Part shown: piece by piece, positions 33,519-40,956 of the stretch
Layout of the letters: each line of letters begins with the position of its first letter
Numbering within the stretch: position 1 is the stretch's first letter
Assembly: GCA_964462515.1 (NCBI GenBank)
Contig: CAYWXK010000035.1
Coordinates: 1-40,956 of the forward strand
Length of the DNA stretch: 40,956 bases
Source of the DNA: CAYWXK01 sp964462515
Lineage (GTDB): Bacteria > Planctomycetota > Phycisphaerae > Sedimentisphaerales > Anaerobacaceae
Reading direction: 5' to 3'
Program-made: the position numbers and the translations under genes
Notes under the pieces: model-generated
The model's database searches: none
What the model was told of the DNA's origin: nothing
Seen by the model: the letters and a program-made list of their open reading frames with translations, nothing else

Positions 33519-33703
33519 CAAAGCCAATTTCCCAGCTTCCCCTTGCCTATGGCATGGCATAGCCAGTTAAGCCCTGAAGTAGAGGATTGTGGCAGCAGAT
33601 TGGGTTTTTCTGAATGGTTCTTGCCTGTCGATATTGTGTTTGTATAATAACTCGCCGATTAATAAAAAAGGTAAGTTAATGGTTTTCAGGAGAATTTAGG
33701 AAT

Positions 33704-34915
33704 ATGGCAAAAAGACCAGCAGCAAATGCGGTGGTAGGGCAGTCGGGTGGGCCGACTGCTGTAGTAAATGCCTCTTTGGTCGGCGTAATCGAAGAGGCCA
33801 AAAAGCATCCGGAAATTAAAAAACTATACGGCGCCGTTCACGCCGTAGCAGGTATAAGCAAAGACCAGTTTATTGATTTGAAGAAACTCTCAGCAGGTGT
33901 GCTGAAAACAGTAGCGGCTTCGCCATCCGCGGCGATTGGCTCCAGCAGGGATAAGCCCGCCCCGGAATCCTGTGCCCAAATCCTTGAGGTATTCAAGAAG
34001 CGTGATGTCCGATACTTTTTCTATATCGGCGGCAACGACTCAGCCGATACTGCCCGTATCCTCAAAACGGTTGCCGACAAGGCCAGTTATGAGCTTCGGG
34101 TGTTTCACATCCCCAAGACGATTGATAACGATTTGCTTGTTACCGACCATTGTCCGGGCTATGGAAGCGCAGCGACGTTCGTGGCATTGGCCCTGATTGG
34201 CGATGACTTAGATAACCGTGCTCTGCCGGGTGTAAAAATAGATGTCATTATGGGCAGGAACGCCGGCTTCCTGACCGCTGCCTGTGCTCTTGGAAAAAGA
34301 CGGGATAATGATGGGCCGCATCTATTGTATTTTCCGGAAAGGCCTGTTTCGCTGGACAAATTCCTCAGTGACGTTGATAGTGTTGTTAAAAAACTCGGCA
34401 GGTGTGTTGTTGCAGTCAGCGAGGGTATGCGTGACGCTGATGGTGTCTTCTGGGCAGAGAAACTCGCAAAAGGCATAGAGACCGATGCTCACGGCAATAT
34501 CCAATTATCCGGCACGGGCGCCCTTGCAGATTTCCTTGCAGACCAGGTGAAAAGCAAACTCGGTGTAAAGCGTGTTCGGGCCGATACCTTTGGTTACTTG
34601 CAGAGAAGCTTTCCAGGAATACAGTCTGCCGTAGATGTTCGGGAGGCGCGGCAATGCGGGAGGGAAGCGGTTAAGCTGGCTATGAAAGAAATTAGCGGGT
34701 CGGTGGCAATAAGACGGCTTCGCAATAAGCCAAGATATACTATTGAGCTATTCCGCACCGAGCTAAGCAATGTTGCTGAAAAGACCAAACCAATGCCTGA
34801 GAAATTTATCAATGCTAAAGGCAACGGCGTAACCAATGCCTTCATCGAATATGCGTTGCCGCTGATAGGCAAGCTGCCGAAGACCGAATACCTGGGCAAC
34901 TATCCAAAAGTCTAA
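33704..34915 (+). CDS. pfp: Pyrophosphate-dependent 6-phosphofructokinase
   Basis: A 403-residue PFK-family enzyme. VVGQSGGPTAVVNASL is the N-terminal phosphate loop. FYIGGNDSADTA has Asp where ATP-dependent enzymes have Gly (position 104 of E. coli PfkA), and HIPKTIDNDL has Lys where they have Gly (position 124). These two are the recognised markers for PPi as phosphoryl donor. MGRNAGFLTAACAL and VSEGM complete the active site. It interconverts fructose 6-phosphate and fructose 1,6-bisphosphate reversibly, saving ATP. AGGAG precedes the ATG. Confidence 0.92.
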   Translation: MAKRPAANAVVGQSGGPTAVVNASLVGVIEEAKKHPEIKKLYGAVHAVAGISKDQFIDLKKLSAGVLKTVAASPSAAIGSSRDKPAPESCAQILEVFKKRDVRYFFYIGGNDSADTARILKTVADKASYELRVFHIPKTIDNDLLVTDHCPGYGSAATFVALALIGDDLDNRALPGVKIDVIMGRNAGFLTAACALGKRRDNDGPHLLYFPERPVSLDKFLSDVDSVVKKLGRCVVAVSEGMRDADGVFWAEKLAKGIETDAHGNIQLSGTGALADFLADQVKSKLGVKRVRADTFGYLQRSFPGIQSAVDVREARQCGREAVKLAMKEISGSVAIRRLRNKPRYTIELFRTELSNVAEKTKPMPEKFINAKGNGVTNAFIEYALPLIGKLPKTEYLGNYPKV

Positions 34916-34983
34916 TGGACGAACGTAAACCGTTAGGTAATGTGCGCACAAAAAATCTTCTTTGAAAAAGAAGGAGATCCGAT

Positions 34984-35745
34984 ATGAGCAAGCGAAACGG
35001 CTTTACGCTGATAGAGCTTTTGATGGTTATTGCCATTATCGCGTTATTGATGGCAATACTGACGCCCGCACTACAACTGGCTAAGAGACAATCCAAGGCA
35101 GTTGTGTGTCAGGCAAACCTGAAGCAATGGGGTCTCGTTCTTGATATGTACACGAACAATAACGACGACCGATTCTTCAGAGGTATGCTTGATGGCTCGT
35201 GGAATGACTGGATAGAAATTCTGCGACCAGCATACCGTCAGCGCGGAGGGATAACCTGCTGCCCCACAGCCACAAAAACCCGCGACAGAGGAGGACAGGG
35301 AGTGTTTATGGCCTGGAACGACCCGGAAGGCGATTACGGCAGTTATGGTTTAAGTGCCTGGGTTTGCAATGCAGACCTGGGAGCCGCATTCGGTGATGAA
35401 CTTTACTGGAGGGAACCCTCTGCCAAAGGTGCACAAAATATACCGGTGTTTCTGGATTGCCTTGCGACCACAGGATGGCCGGACCATACCTCTGTACCGC
35501 CCGCGTATGACGGGCAGCCCCTTCAGGACTTTACGCTGGCGGAACAAATAAAGAATTTCTGCATCGACCGGCACAATGGATTTGTAAACGGCCTTTTTAT
35601 GGATTGGTCTGTCAGAAAGGTCGGACTTAAGGAACTGTGGACTTTGAAGTGGCATCGAAAATTCGATGTGAACGGCCCTTGGACAAAGGACCACGTTCCG
35701 CCGCCGGTATGGCCGGATTGGATGAAAAAATTCAAAGACTACTGA
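34984..35745 (+). CDS. Type II secretion-like pseudopilin (prepilin N-terminal domain)
   Basis: A 253-residue protein with a prepilin peptidase site, KRNG/FTLIELLMVIAIIALL, cleaved between Gly and Phe with Glu at +5. After the membrane helix comes LKQWGLVLDMYTNNNDDRFF, the pattern of the very numerous planctomycete pseudopilin-like proteins, and a C-terminal domain that includes GFVNGLFMDWSVRKVGLKELWTLKW. Such proteins sit in the envelope; whether they join a pilus-like fibre is unknown. GAAGGAG precedes the ATG by 7 nt. Confidence 0.9.
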   Translation: MSKRNGFTLIELLMVIAIIALLMAILTPALQLAKRQSKAVVCQANLKQWGLVLDMYTNNNDDRFFRGMLDGSWNDWIEILRPAYRQRGGITCCPTATKTRDRGGQGVFMAWNDPEGDYGSYGLSAWVCNADLGAAFGDELYWREPSAKGAQNIPVFLDCLATTGWPDHTSVPPAYDGQPLQDFTLAEQIKNFCIDRHNGFVNGLFMDWSVRKVGLKELWTLKWHRKFDVNGPWTKDHVPPPVWPDWMKKFKDY

Positions 35746-35811
35746 CGACAGTCGTTAGACGATTAGTCGTTGAAGAAGCATATTTGTAAATGACATCACA
35801 ATGGCAGTCGT

Positions 35812-36777
35812 TTATTTTGGTAAACCGACTTTTGTAAACTGATACCACTTTGCTTCGATAGCGTCTTTGGATTTCATATCGCTGTGGATATATAATCCGT
35901 AGCGAAGGTGCAACGGCTTATCAGGCTCAATTGTTCTTGGTGCATCGAACGTCAAAGAAGCCCCCATCCAGCCATCGTTGCGAACATGGAAATATGCCGG
36001 GAAATTGGGATTGTTTGGGTGGTCGAAGAGTGTGATACCCTCTATCTTTTCATTTGTGATTGGGCCGGAATAGTCAACCCATTTAGCCCGCTTCCAGAAG
36101 ATTTCTTTTTCATTGACTCCGCCTTCGGAGTTTCGAATCGTTCCGCCGCCGTCATTGACGCCGATAGTTTTGGCCATCCGCACGCCGATAAGCCCAAAGG
36201 GCGTTTTTCCAAACGTAACTGCTGAACCGCTGGCTTTTAGCTCCATATCAATTACCAAAAGCCACTCGGAATTTTCGAGCAGCACCACCATTACCTGGCG
36301 CGTTTCAGTAAGCAGGACTTTTCCATCAGTAGTAAGCCACTCGTTCTCTGTGAGTATTGACGAACTTTCGCCGGTATCATCGAATTTGATGATGCGTTTG
36401 TGTCGAATCTTTCCTTTACCGCTGTCGCTCCAGAAATCGACGCCATTGACATCGGTATGAGAAATCCAGGCCGAGTTGTGGTGGCTATGTGATTCGGGGT
36501 CGTGTGGATGTCCCATACGCGTAAGCAATTTGCCCGATGGCCCTATGACCGGAAACACAAAAGGCCGATTCAGGTCTGGACCAAAGTGATACCGCGCAAT
36601 CTCCACTCCATCGAGCTGAAATGAAGCCTGGTAGTATGGCATAGGAAAAACCTGCAATCTCGGAACCGGCTTTGGCGTGGGTGGCACATCTTGAGTTGAT
36701 GTATTTCCCATTGCTAAAACAGTCGTGAGAAACAATGTGAAACCTTTTTTGATAAGCGAGATGTTAAAATCAATCAT
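35812..36777 (-). CDS. DUF6807 (PmoA-like) family secreted protein
   Basis: A 321-residue protein with a hydrophobic N-terminus (GFTLFLTTVLAMG) that probably serves for export. HPHDPESHSHHNSAW, a His-rich motif, and NGVDFWSDSGKG are typical of the family often labelled PmoA or DUF6807, common in planctomycetes and other polysaccharide degraders. Despite that name it is not related by function to methane oxygenase; its role is unknown. ATG at 36777 with AAGGA upstream is chosen; the start at 36810 would overlap ftsY. It follows ftsY by 10 nt, so they are co-transcribed. Confidence 0.85.
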   Translation of the reverse strand: MIDFNISLIKKGFTLFLTTVLAMGNTSTQDVPPTPKPVPRLQVFPMPYYQASFQLDGVEIARYHFGPDLNRPFVFPVIGPSGKLLTRMGHPHDPESHSHHNSAWISHTDVNGVDFWSDSGKGKIRHKRIIKFDDTGESSSILTENEWLTTDGKVLLTETRQVMVVLLENSEWLLVIDMELKASGSAVTFGKTPFGLIGVRMAKTIGVNDGGGTIRNSEGGVNEKEIFWKRAKWVDYSGPITNEKIEGITLFDHPNNPNFPAYFHVRNDGWMGASLTFDAPRTIEPDKPLHLRYGLYIHSDMKSKDAIEAKWYQFTKVGLPK

Positions 36778-36787
36778 AGTTTGGTCC

Positions 36788-37711
36788 TTAACTAAACAGT
36801 GCTTCCACAAACTTTTCGGGGTCGAATTCGGCGATGTCCTCCGGTTTTTCGCCTAAGCCGACAAATTTCACCGGTATATTGAGCTGGTCTTTTATGGCGA
36901 TGACGATTCCGCCTCGTGCAGTCCCGTCGAGTTTGGCTAAGAATATCCCTGTAACATTGATTGCCTCGGTGAATATCTTCGCCTGTGCGATTGCGTTCTG
37001 GCCGGTAGTGGCGTCGAGAACCAGCAATACCTCGTGCGGAGCGCCGGGGATTTTTCGCGCCGCAACATCACGAATCTTTGTCAATTGCTGCATCAGGTCT
37101 TTTTTGGTATGGAGTCGGCCTGCTGTGTCGAGGATAAGGATGTCTGCGCCTCTTGCGGTAGCGGCTTCGCAGGCATCGAAGGCGACCGCCGCCGGGTCTC
37201 CGCCGGTTTTGTGCTTTATAATCTGGACGCCGATTCGGTCGGCCCAGATACTTAATTGCTCCACCGCCGCAGCACGGAACGTGTCGCAGGCGGCGAGGAT
37301 AACTTTTTTATTGTTCCGGTTAAATATGTAGCCCAGTTTGGCGATGCTTGTGGTTTTGCCGGTCCCGTTCACGCCGGCAATCAGGATAACGGTCGGGCCG
37401 CTCTGCGCCAGACGTAATTGTCTATCCTGCTCGAGCCAATAGCCCTTAATATGTTCTTTGAGGAACGGAATTATATCGTCTGTCTTTGCAATTTGTCTTT
37501 TGCGATAGGCATCACGTAATTCCGTTGTCAATTTTTCCGTCGTTTCCACGCCGATATCGTCGCTTATCAGCGTCTCTTCGAGCTTATCGAGCAGGGCATC
37601 GTCGATATTCCGTCCTAAAGTCAGCACCGATGAAAGCGAAGTGGCGATTTTATCCCGTGTTTTGCCCAGCCGGTCTCTTATATATTCAGCGGTTTTAGCA
37701 AAAATTCCCAT
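36788..37711 (-). CDS. ftsY: Signal recognition particle receptor FtsY
   Basis: A 307-residue SRP GTPase receptor. N domain at residues 1-95, then G motifs: GVNGTGKTTSIAKLG (P loop), ACDTFRAAAVEQL, DTAGRLHTKKDLM, LDATTGQNAIAQA and AKLDGTARGG, ending with the conserved GLGEKPEDIAEFDPEKFVEALF. The acidic A domain of E. coli FtsY is absent, as in many bacteria. It docks ribosome-SRP complexes to the membrane. Divergent from dnaA across a 385/409-nt region. Confidence 0.95.
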   Translation of the reverse strand: MGIFAKTAEYIRDRLGKTRDKIATSLSSVLTLGRNIDDALLDKLEETLISDDIGVETTEKLTTELRDAYRKRQIAKTDDIIPFLKEHIKGYWLEQDRQLRLAQSGPTVILIAGVNGTGKTTSIAKLGYIFNRNNKKVILAACDTFRAAAVEQLSIWADRIGVQIIKHKTGGDPAAVAFDACEAATARGADILILDTAGRLHTKKDLMQQLTKIRDVAARKIPGAPHEVLLVLDATTGQNAIAQAKIFTEAINVTGIFLAKLDGTARGGIVIAIKDQLNIPVKFVGLGEKPEDIAEFDPEKFVEALFS

Positions 37712-38120
37712 AATAGCGTCCTTGTAAGTTTGTAAGCAAGCCCCCGCGTATTCCTATCGGAAGACAGGAGCGGAGGTGGCGTAAGCTTGATAGTATCGGG
37801 ATTTGCAAAAATTTCAAGTCTGGCCATGACTTAATTTTTTATGCCCGGCTCGCCTGCAAAAAATTGCTTATTTTTCTGTAACGATTGACTATTTTTCTTT
37901 GACAGGCAGGTTTCTTTAGAGTAAATTTCGATTACCTCTTATACCCCGCACCAGAAGGGCTTGACCTGTGGCCAATTTGGTGCAGGAAGGAGAATTTCAG
38001 TTGCGTAGGGTTACTTGAGCCTTGTAGGTTTTTGGGGTGCTATTTTGCAATGGAGTGCAAGATGGACAATTGCGATTTGTATAAGTTAAGGATGGTGTGT
38101 CATTTCTAAAGGAGTTTTTC
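37712..38120. other. Divergent ftsY-dnaA intergenic region
   Basis: Contains the dnaA promoter at 37899-37927 and AT-rich segments (37840-37900). I found no DnaA box close to TTATCCACA here or after dnaA, so there is no sign of oriC. A GTG at 38097 in frame with dnaA could be an alternative start. Confidence 0.6.
37899..37927 (+). promoter_or_regulatory. Sigma-70 type promoter for dnaA
   Basis: Perfect TTGACA (37899-37904), 17-nt spacer, TAAATT (37922-37927). Leader of about 190 nt to the start codon. Confidence 0.55.
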
Positions 38121-39455
38121 TTGCCGGCCCGTGAAATTGAAGATATTTTTGCTGATATACTTGACCGCGCCAAAGCCCTTGACCCTGCCAACACGCGCAG
38201 GTGGTTTGACAGGCTGACGCTTCTACATTTGAATGGCGGGGCGGTGGGGATAGGCTGTCCGGATGAATCGGCCGTTCAATATTTACGCGATAATTGTAAA
38301 GACACTTTTACTCGTGCGGCTCAGCAGATAACCGGCCATCTTGTTACGGTGGAGTTCAAGCTTATCTCGCAAAAGGCAGATGAAAAATCTGCGACCCACC
38401 CTCAGCGCTCCGGTCCTGGGCTTAGACTTCATCCTGATTATACCTTTGATAATTTTGTAGTTGGGCCCAGCAACCGGCTTGCCCACGCAAGCTGCGTTGC
38501 GGTAAGCCGCTCGCTCGGCGATACGTATAATCCGCTTTTTGTTTATGGCAATTCCGGCCTGGGTAAGACCCATCTTTTACAGGCTGCCTGCTTTGAGGCC
38601 CAGGGAAAATCTAATGGCGCGGTAATACAGTTCTTAAGCTGCGAAGAGTTTGTAAATAGATTCATCAGGGCAATCGAGGAAGGGAATTTAGCCGGCTTCC
38701 ATAGCCAGTTCCGCACGGTCGATATGCTCGTAATAGACGACATTCAATTTCTGCGCGAGCGAGAACAGAGTCAGGAGGAATTCTTTCATACCTTTAATAC
38801 CCTTTATAATAACGGCAAACAGATTATCCTCAGCGCCGACAGCCCGCCTGGAAAAATCCCCTCGCTGGAAGAGCGTCTGGTCAGCAGATTTAACTGGGGC
38901 CTGGTTGCCGGAATCGACCCGCCAAGCTACGAGACAAGGGTTGCAATCGTTCAAAAAAAGGCACATCTTCGCGGATTAACTATTTCCGATGAGATAGCCC
39001 AATACATCGCCCGAAAAGTGCAGGCAAACATAAGGGAATTGGAAGGTGCTTTGACGAGCATTTATGCTGTTGCGACAACCACCGGTAAAAAAATTACGCT
39101 CGAACTGGCCCATACCGCTCTGGGGGAACAGACCAAATCTGACGCCAGACATATAAGCATCACTGATATTATCGAGGTGGTAACTAATCACTTTGATATT
39201 CGCCTCACCGATCTGCAGAGTAAGAAGCGCAGCCAGAGCATTACCGAGCCGCGTCAGATATGTATGTTTTTAGCCAGGAATCTGACCAGGCATAGTCTTG
39301 AAGAAATCGGCGGCCATCTGGGTGGCCGCGACCATACGACCGTTATGCACGCCTGCAGCAAGATTGCCGAAGCCAAAAACTACGACCCAAAAATGAATGC
39401 ACTACTTGAGGAATTAGCGAAACAAATCACGCAAGGCCAACCGGCCAGGGTTTAG
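38121..39455 (+). CDS. dnaA: Chromosomal replication initiator DnaA
   Basis: A 444-residue DnaA. Domain I is at about residues 1-85, then a short linker (about 90-105) and the AAA+ domain: FVYGNSGLGKTHLL (Walker A), MLVIDDIQFL (Walker B), ILSADSPPGKIPSLEERLVSRFNWG (sensor I and arginine finger). Domain IV ends with HLGGRDHTTVMHACSKI, the DnaA-box-binding signature. The TTG at 38121 has AAAGGAG 6 nt upstream and is preferred; a GTG at 38097 with AAGGA 4 nt upstream would add 8 residues. dnaN or other origin genes do not follow, so dnaA here is away from a classical origin cluster. Confidence 0.95.
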   Translation: MPAREIEDIFADILDRAKALDPANTRRWFDRLTLLHLNGGAVGIGCPDESAVQYLRDNCKDTFTRAAQQITGHLVTVEFKLISQKADEKSATHPQRSGPGLRLHPDYTFDNFVVGPSNRLAHASCVAVSRSLGDTYNPLFVYGNSGLGKTHLLQAACFEAQGKSNGAVIQFLSCEEFVNRFIRAIEEGNLAGFHSQFRTVDMLVIDDIQFLREREQSQEEFFHTFNTLYNNGKQIILSADSPPGKIPSLEERLVSRFNWGLVAGIDPPSYETRVAIVQKKAHLRGLTISDEIAQYIARKVQANIRELEGALTSIYAVATTTGKKITLELAHTALGEQTKSDARHISITDIIEVVTNHFDIRLTDLQSKKRSQSITEPRQICMFLARNLTRHSLEEIGGHLGGRDHTTVMHACSKIAEAKNYDPKMNALLEELAKQITQGQPARV

Positions 39456-39472
39456 CACGGATTTTTCAAGGC

Positions 39473-39572
39473 CACAGAGAACATAGAGGGCACAGAGATT
39501 TATCCGCCGAAGCAAAAGCTTTGGCGGAAATGAATTATAAACAGTGTAAATCTGTGTCAATCCGTGTCTTTT
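39473..39572. repeat. Nonamer array, GGCGG hairpin and decamer array after dnaA
   Basis: Three 9-nt words (CACAGAGAA, CATAGAGGG, CACAGAGAT) at 39473-39499, a perfect-looking hairpin TCCGCCGAAGC-AAAA-GCTTTGGCGGA at 39503-39528 (11 bp, one G-T pair), and three 10-nt words (AGTGTAAATC, TGTGTCAATC, CGTGTCTTTT) at 39543-39572. None is translated. Confidence 0.75.
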
Positions 39573-39590
39573 TCATTATGTTAGACGCTC

Positions 39591-39788
39591 TTAATAAACT
39601 AAGCTTATGGAATGCTCGGGAACATAGAATATTACAGGTTCGCTGCAGCCTTTCCGATGGGCTTGCTCCATTACAATTTCAGGACTGTCCCCGGATGCAA
39701 ACACAGTTCTATCCACCAACGAACGTAAGGCCACGTATTTGCCCTCGTAGCCTTCTTCGCTCATCAGAACTTGTTCTTGTTCGGCCAT
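39591..39788 (-). CDS. DUF5678 domain small protein
   Basis: A 65-residue protein. YEGKYVALRSLVDRTVFASGD, then VMEQAHRKGCSEPVIFYVPE, fits the short DUF5678 pattern (G-K-x-V-A, then S-G, then P-V-I-x-x-V-P). Proteins of this type occur in many bacteria and archaea, often beside proteases or toxin-antitoxin genes; their function is unknown. The start may also be the internal Met at residue 9. The ribosome site is weak. Confidence 0.75.
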   Translation of the reverse strand: MAEQEQVLMSEEGYEGKYVALRSLVDRTVFASGDSPEIVMEQAHRKGCSEPVIFYVPEHSISLVY

Positions 39789-39929
39789 ATCGACATTCTT
39801 TTTAATAAAAATTTCATACTACATTAATGGCTATATACAAATTATATCACTAAACCTCCATCCTGTTCAAGTAAATTTTGCAAATAAAAAGGGCTGCGAG
39901 CGTTAGCCCACATCCCTTTAGATAACTAC

Positions 39930-39971
39930 TTCCGTCAGCCGTCCTCTGTCTTCCGTCTTCTGACTTCTGTC
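39930..39971. repeat. Heptamer tandem array
   Basis: Six consecutive 7-nt words (TTCCGTC, AGCCGTC, CTCTGTC and similar), all of the pattern NNCNGNC. Non-coding. Confidence 0.88.
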
Positions 39972-40017
39972 CTGCCTTTCATACCTTTTCCCCTCACCAA
40001 TTCTCTCAAATTTCTTC

Positions 40018-40046
40018 TTGCTTCCAGCCCGATAATTTGTTATAAT
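40018..40046 (+). promoter_or_regulatory. Sigma-70 type promoter for the RCC1-like gene
   Basis: TTGCTT (40018-40023), 17-nt spacer, perfect TATAAT (40041-40046). About 58 nt of leader to the ATG at 40111. Confidence 0.62.
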
Positions 40047-40110
40047 ATTTACCAAAATGAGGTTTTGTGTCATTTGAAATTAGGATTTATACAAGTTGGA
40101 GGATAAAACA

Positions 40111-40956
40111 ATGAAATTGCAAATCGTCAATCCCAAATCGAAACTCGCTGTCATTCTGAGCGCAGCGAAGAATCTCAAATCCCAAATCGAAAATCGTAAA
40201 TCGAAACTTGTCCGCAGCTTGCCCGCCTTCCGTGTGGCGGGTCCGTATGGCGGAATCGCAAATCCCATATACGATACCCGTTACACGCTGTACGCTCTTT
40301 TTATATTCGCTCTTTTAGCCACCTTTTGCGCCCAAACCACCTTTGCTGATGGCTCCATCGTCGCCTGGGGAAGGAACGACGATGGCGAGTGCAATATCCC
40401 TTCGCCCAATAGCGGCTTTATCGCCATCGCTGCTGGCGTGTATCATTCGCTCGGGTTAAAGCAAGATGGCTCCATCGTCGCCTGGGGAAACAACGGCTAT
40501 GGCCAGTGCAATATCCCTTCGCCCAATAGCGGCTTTATCGCCATCGCTGCTGGCTGGTTGCATTCGCTCGGGTTAAAGCAAGATGGCTCCATAATCGCCT
40601 GGGGAAGGAACGGCGAAGGCCAGTGCAATATCCCTTCGACCAATAGCGGCTTTATCGCCATCGCTGCTGGCTGGGTTCATTCGCTCGGGTTAAAGCAAGA
40701 TGGCTCCATCGTCGCCTGGGGAAGGAACGACGATGGCGAGTGCAATATCCCTTCGCCCAATAGCGGCTTTATCGCCATTAGCGCTGGTGGGTATCATTCG
40801 CTCGGGTTAAAGCAAGATGGCTCCATCGTCGCCTGGGGAGACAACTACTATGGCCAGTGCAATATCCCTTCGCCCAATAGCGGCTTTATCGCCATCGCTG
40901 CTGGCGGGTTTCATTCGCTCGGGTTAAAGCAAGATGGCTCCATCGTCGCCTGGGGA
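40111..40956 (+). CDS. Secreted RCC1-like repeat protein, 3' end beyond the window
   Basis: Open to the window end (282 codons visible). GGAGG lies 8 nt before the ATG. The first 57 residues (rich in K, S, N, R) are encoded by word repeats, including two heptamer arrays, before a signal-peptide-like core YTLYALFIFALLATF ending at TTFA (residues 58-79). From residue 80 the protein consists of 39-residue units, each D-G-S-I-V-A-W-G, a variable six, C-N-I-P, then SGFIAIAAG, a variable three, SLGLKQ. Such W-G ... A-G-x-x-H-S units are RCC1-type propeller blades. Five full units and part of a sixth are seen. Function unknown; probably cell-surface or secreted. Confidence 0.85.
   Translation, partial: MKLQIVNPKSKLAVILSAAKNLKSQIENRKSKLVRSLPAFRVAGPYGGIANPIYDTRYTLYALFIFALLATFCAQTTFADGSIVAWGRNDDGECNIPSPNSGFIAIAAGVYHSLGLKQDGSIVAWGNNGYGQCNIPSPNSGFIAIAAGWLHSLGLKQDGSIIAWGRNGEGQCNIPSTNSGFIAIAAGWVHSLGLKQDGSIVAWGRNDDGECNIPSPNSGFIAISAGGYHSLGLKQDGSIVAWGDNYYGQCNIPSPNSGFIAIAAGGFHSLGLKQDGSIVAWG
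40120..40208 (+). repeat. Two heptamer arrays and a common word at the RCC1-like N-terminus
   Basis: Array one (40120-40147) has four words of the type CAAATCG; array two (40174-40208) has five of the type CGTAAAT. Between them lies TCATTCTGAGCGCAGCGAAG (40151-40170), a quasi-palindromic word. All are translated in frame after the start codon. Confidence 0.85.
40348..40956 (+). repeat. 117-bp coding tandem repeats
   Basis: Units start at 40348, 40465, 40582, 40699 and 40816, with a partial sixth at 40933. They are nearly identical at DNA level; almost all differences fall in the codons between WG and CNIP and in the three codons before the SLGLKQ stretch. Confidence 0.95.

Larger units (their letters stand above)
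32815..33703. other. 889-nt intergenic region: repeat arrays and a structured RNA
   Basis: No protein gene is supported. From left to right: a spacer with palindromic words (32930-33015), an octamer array (33042-33096), an 8/9-nt array (33109-33161), a strong promoter (33168-33196), a four-hairpin RNA candidate (33203-33309) and three heptamer arrays (33314-33501) with a duplicated CAAAACAAACCCAA. Confidence 0.75.
39789..40110. other. Intergenic region with heptamer array and promoter
   Basis: 322 nt without a gene. It contains the heptamer array at 39930-39971 and the strong promoter at 40018-40046 of the RCC1-like gene. Confidence 0.65.

Noticed and set aside
37712..38120. Replication origin next to dnaA
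   Set aside because: No DnaA box close to TTATCCACA is seen on either strand before or after the gene, and no dnaN, recF or gyrB follows.
39521..39805. 94-codon plus-strand frame
   Set aside because: It begins in a hairpin repeat and overlaps the DUF5678 gene on the other strand, which has a recognisable domain pattern.

Overview
The window looks like a chromosomal stretch from an uncultured Gram-negative bacterium of the Planctomycetota, most likely class Phycisphaerae (Sedimentisphaerales-like). This placement is inference. It rests on a secreted double aspartic protease with a dockerin-like two-helix tail (15978-17618), a pseudopilin of the kind common in planctomycetes (34984-35745), a KDO transferase, a Tat-exported sugar isomerase-like protein, a DUF6807 protein, an RCC1-like secreted repeat protein, and a genome full of short word-like repeats. 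No rRNA or ribosomal protein gene is present to confirm it.

Layout. 1-2.5 kb: a DEDDh exonuclease and a zinc-ribbon protein. 2.7-5.5 kb: a MazG-like/Rrf2 pair on the minus strand, then a STAS / anti-sigma kinase-like pair (partner switching) and a small unknown protein. 5.6-11.2 kb: a Tat-exported TIM-barrel protein on the minus strand, then a plus-strand run of a degenerate GH10-like protein, a membrane-anchored helix-hairpin-helix protein, an unknown protein, a lipoprotein and a homocysteine methyltransferase. 11.3-14.5 kb: an accessory island with an MNT/HEPN toxin-antitoxin pair, an RX4H protein, a TIR/deoxyribosyltransferase-like protein and a degenerate nucleotidyltransferase, with 39-bp direct repeats and an attC-like fold. 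14.5-17.6 kb: KDO transferase and the double aspartic protease. 17.9-20.6 kb: tRNA-Arg(CCG), an RNase HII-like protein and fused AroD-AroE. 20.7-24.5 kb: a trypsin-like protease, an Abi_C-like protein, ArfB and an M56 peptidase. 24.6-32 kb: addB-addA recombination nuclease. 32.1-35.7 kb: a membrane methyltransferase, an 889-bp spacer with a probable small structured RNA and repeat arrays, PPi-dependent phosphofructokinase and a pseudopilin. 35.8-39.5 kb: a DUF6807 protein and ftsY on the minus strand, divergent from dnaA. 39.6-41 kb: a DUF5678 protein and the start of an RCC1-like protein that runs off the window.

The most unusual signal is not a gene. More than ten short tandem arrays with a strict 7-nt period, plus others with 8-, 9- and 10-nt periods, lie both between genes and inside coding sequences (homocysteine methyltransferase, kdtA twice, addA several times, and the N-terminus of the RCC1-like protein). 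The word sequences differ from array to array but the period is kept, and the reading frames stay open. They resemble in form the heptameric STRR repeats known from cyanobacteria. The best novel-RNA candidate is a roughly 105-nt, four-hairpin transcript at 33203-33309 behind a near-consensus promoter.
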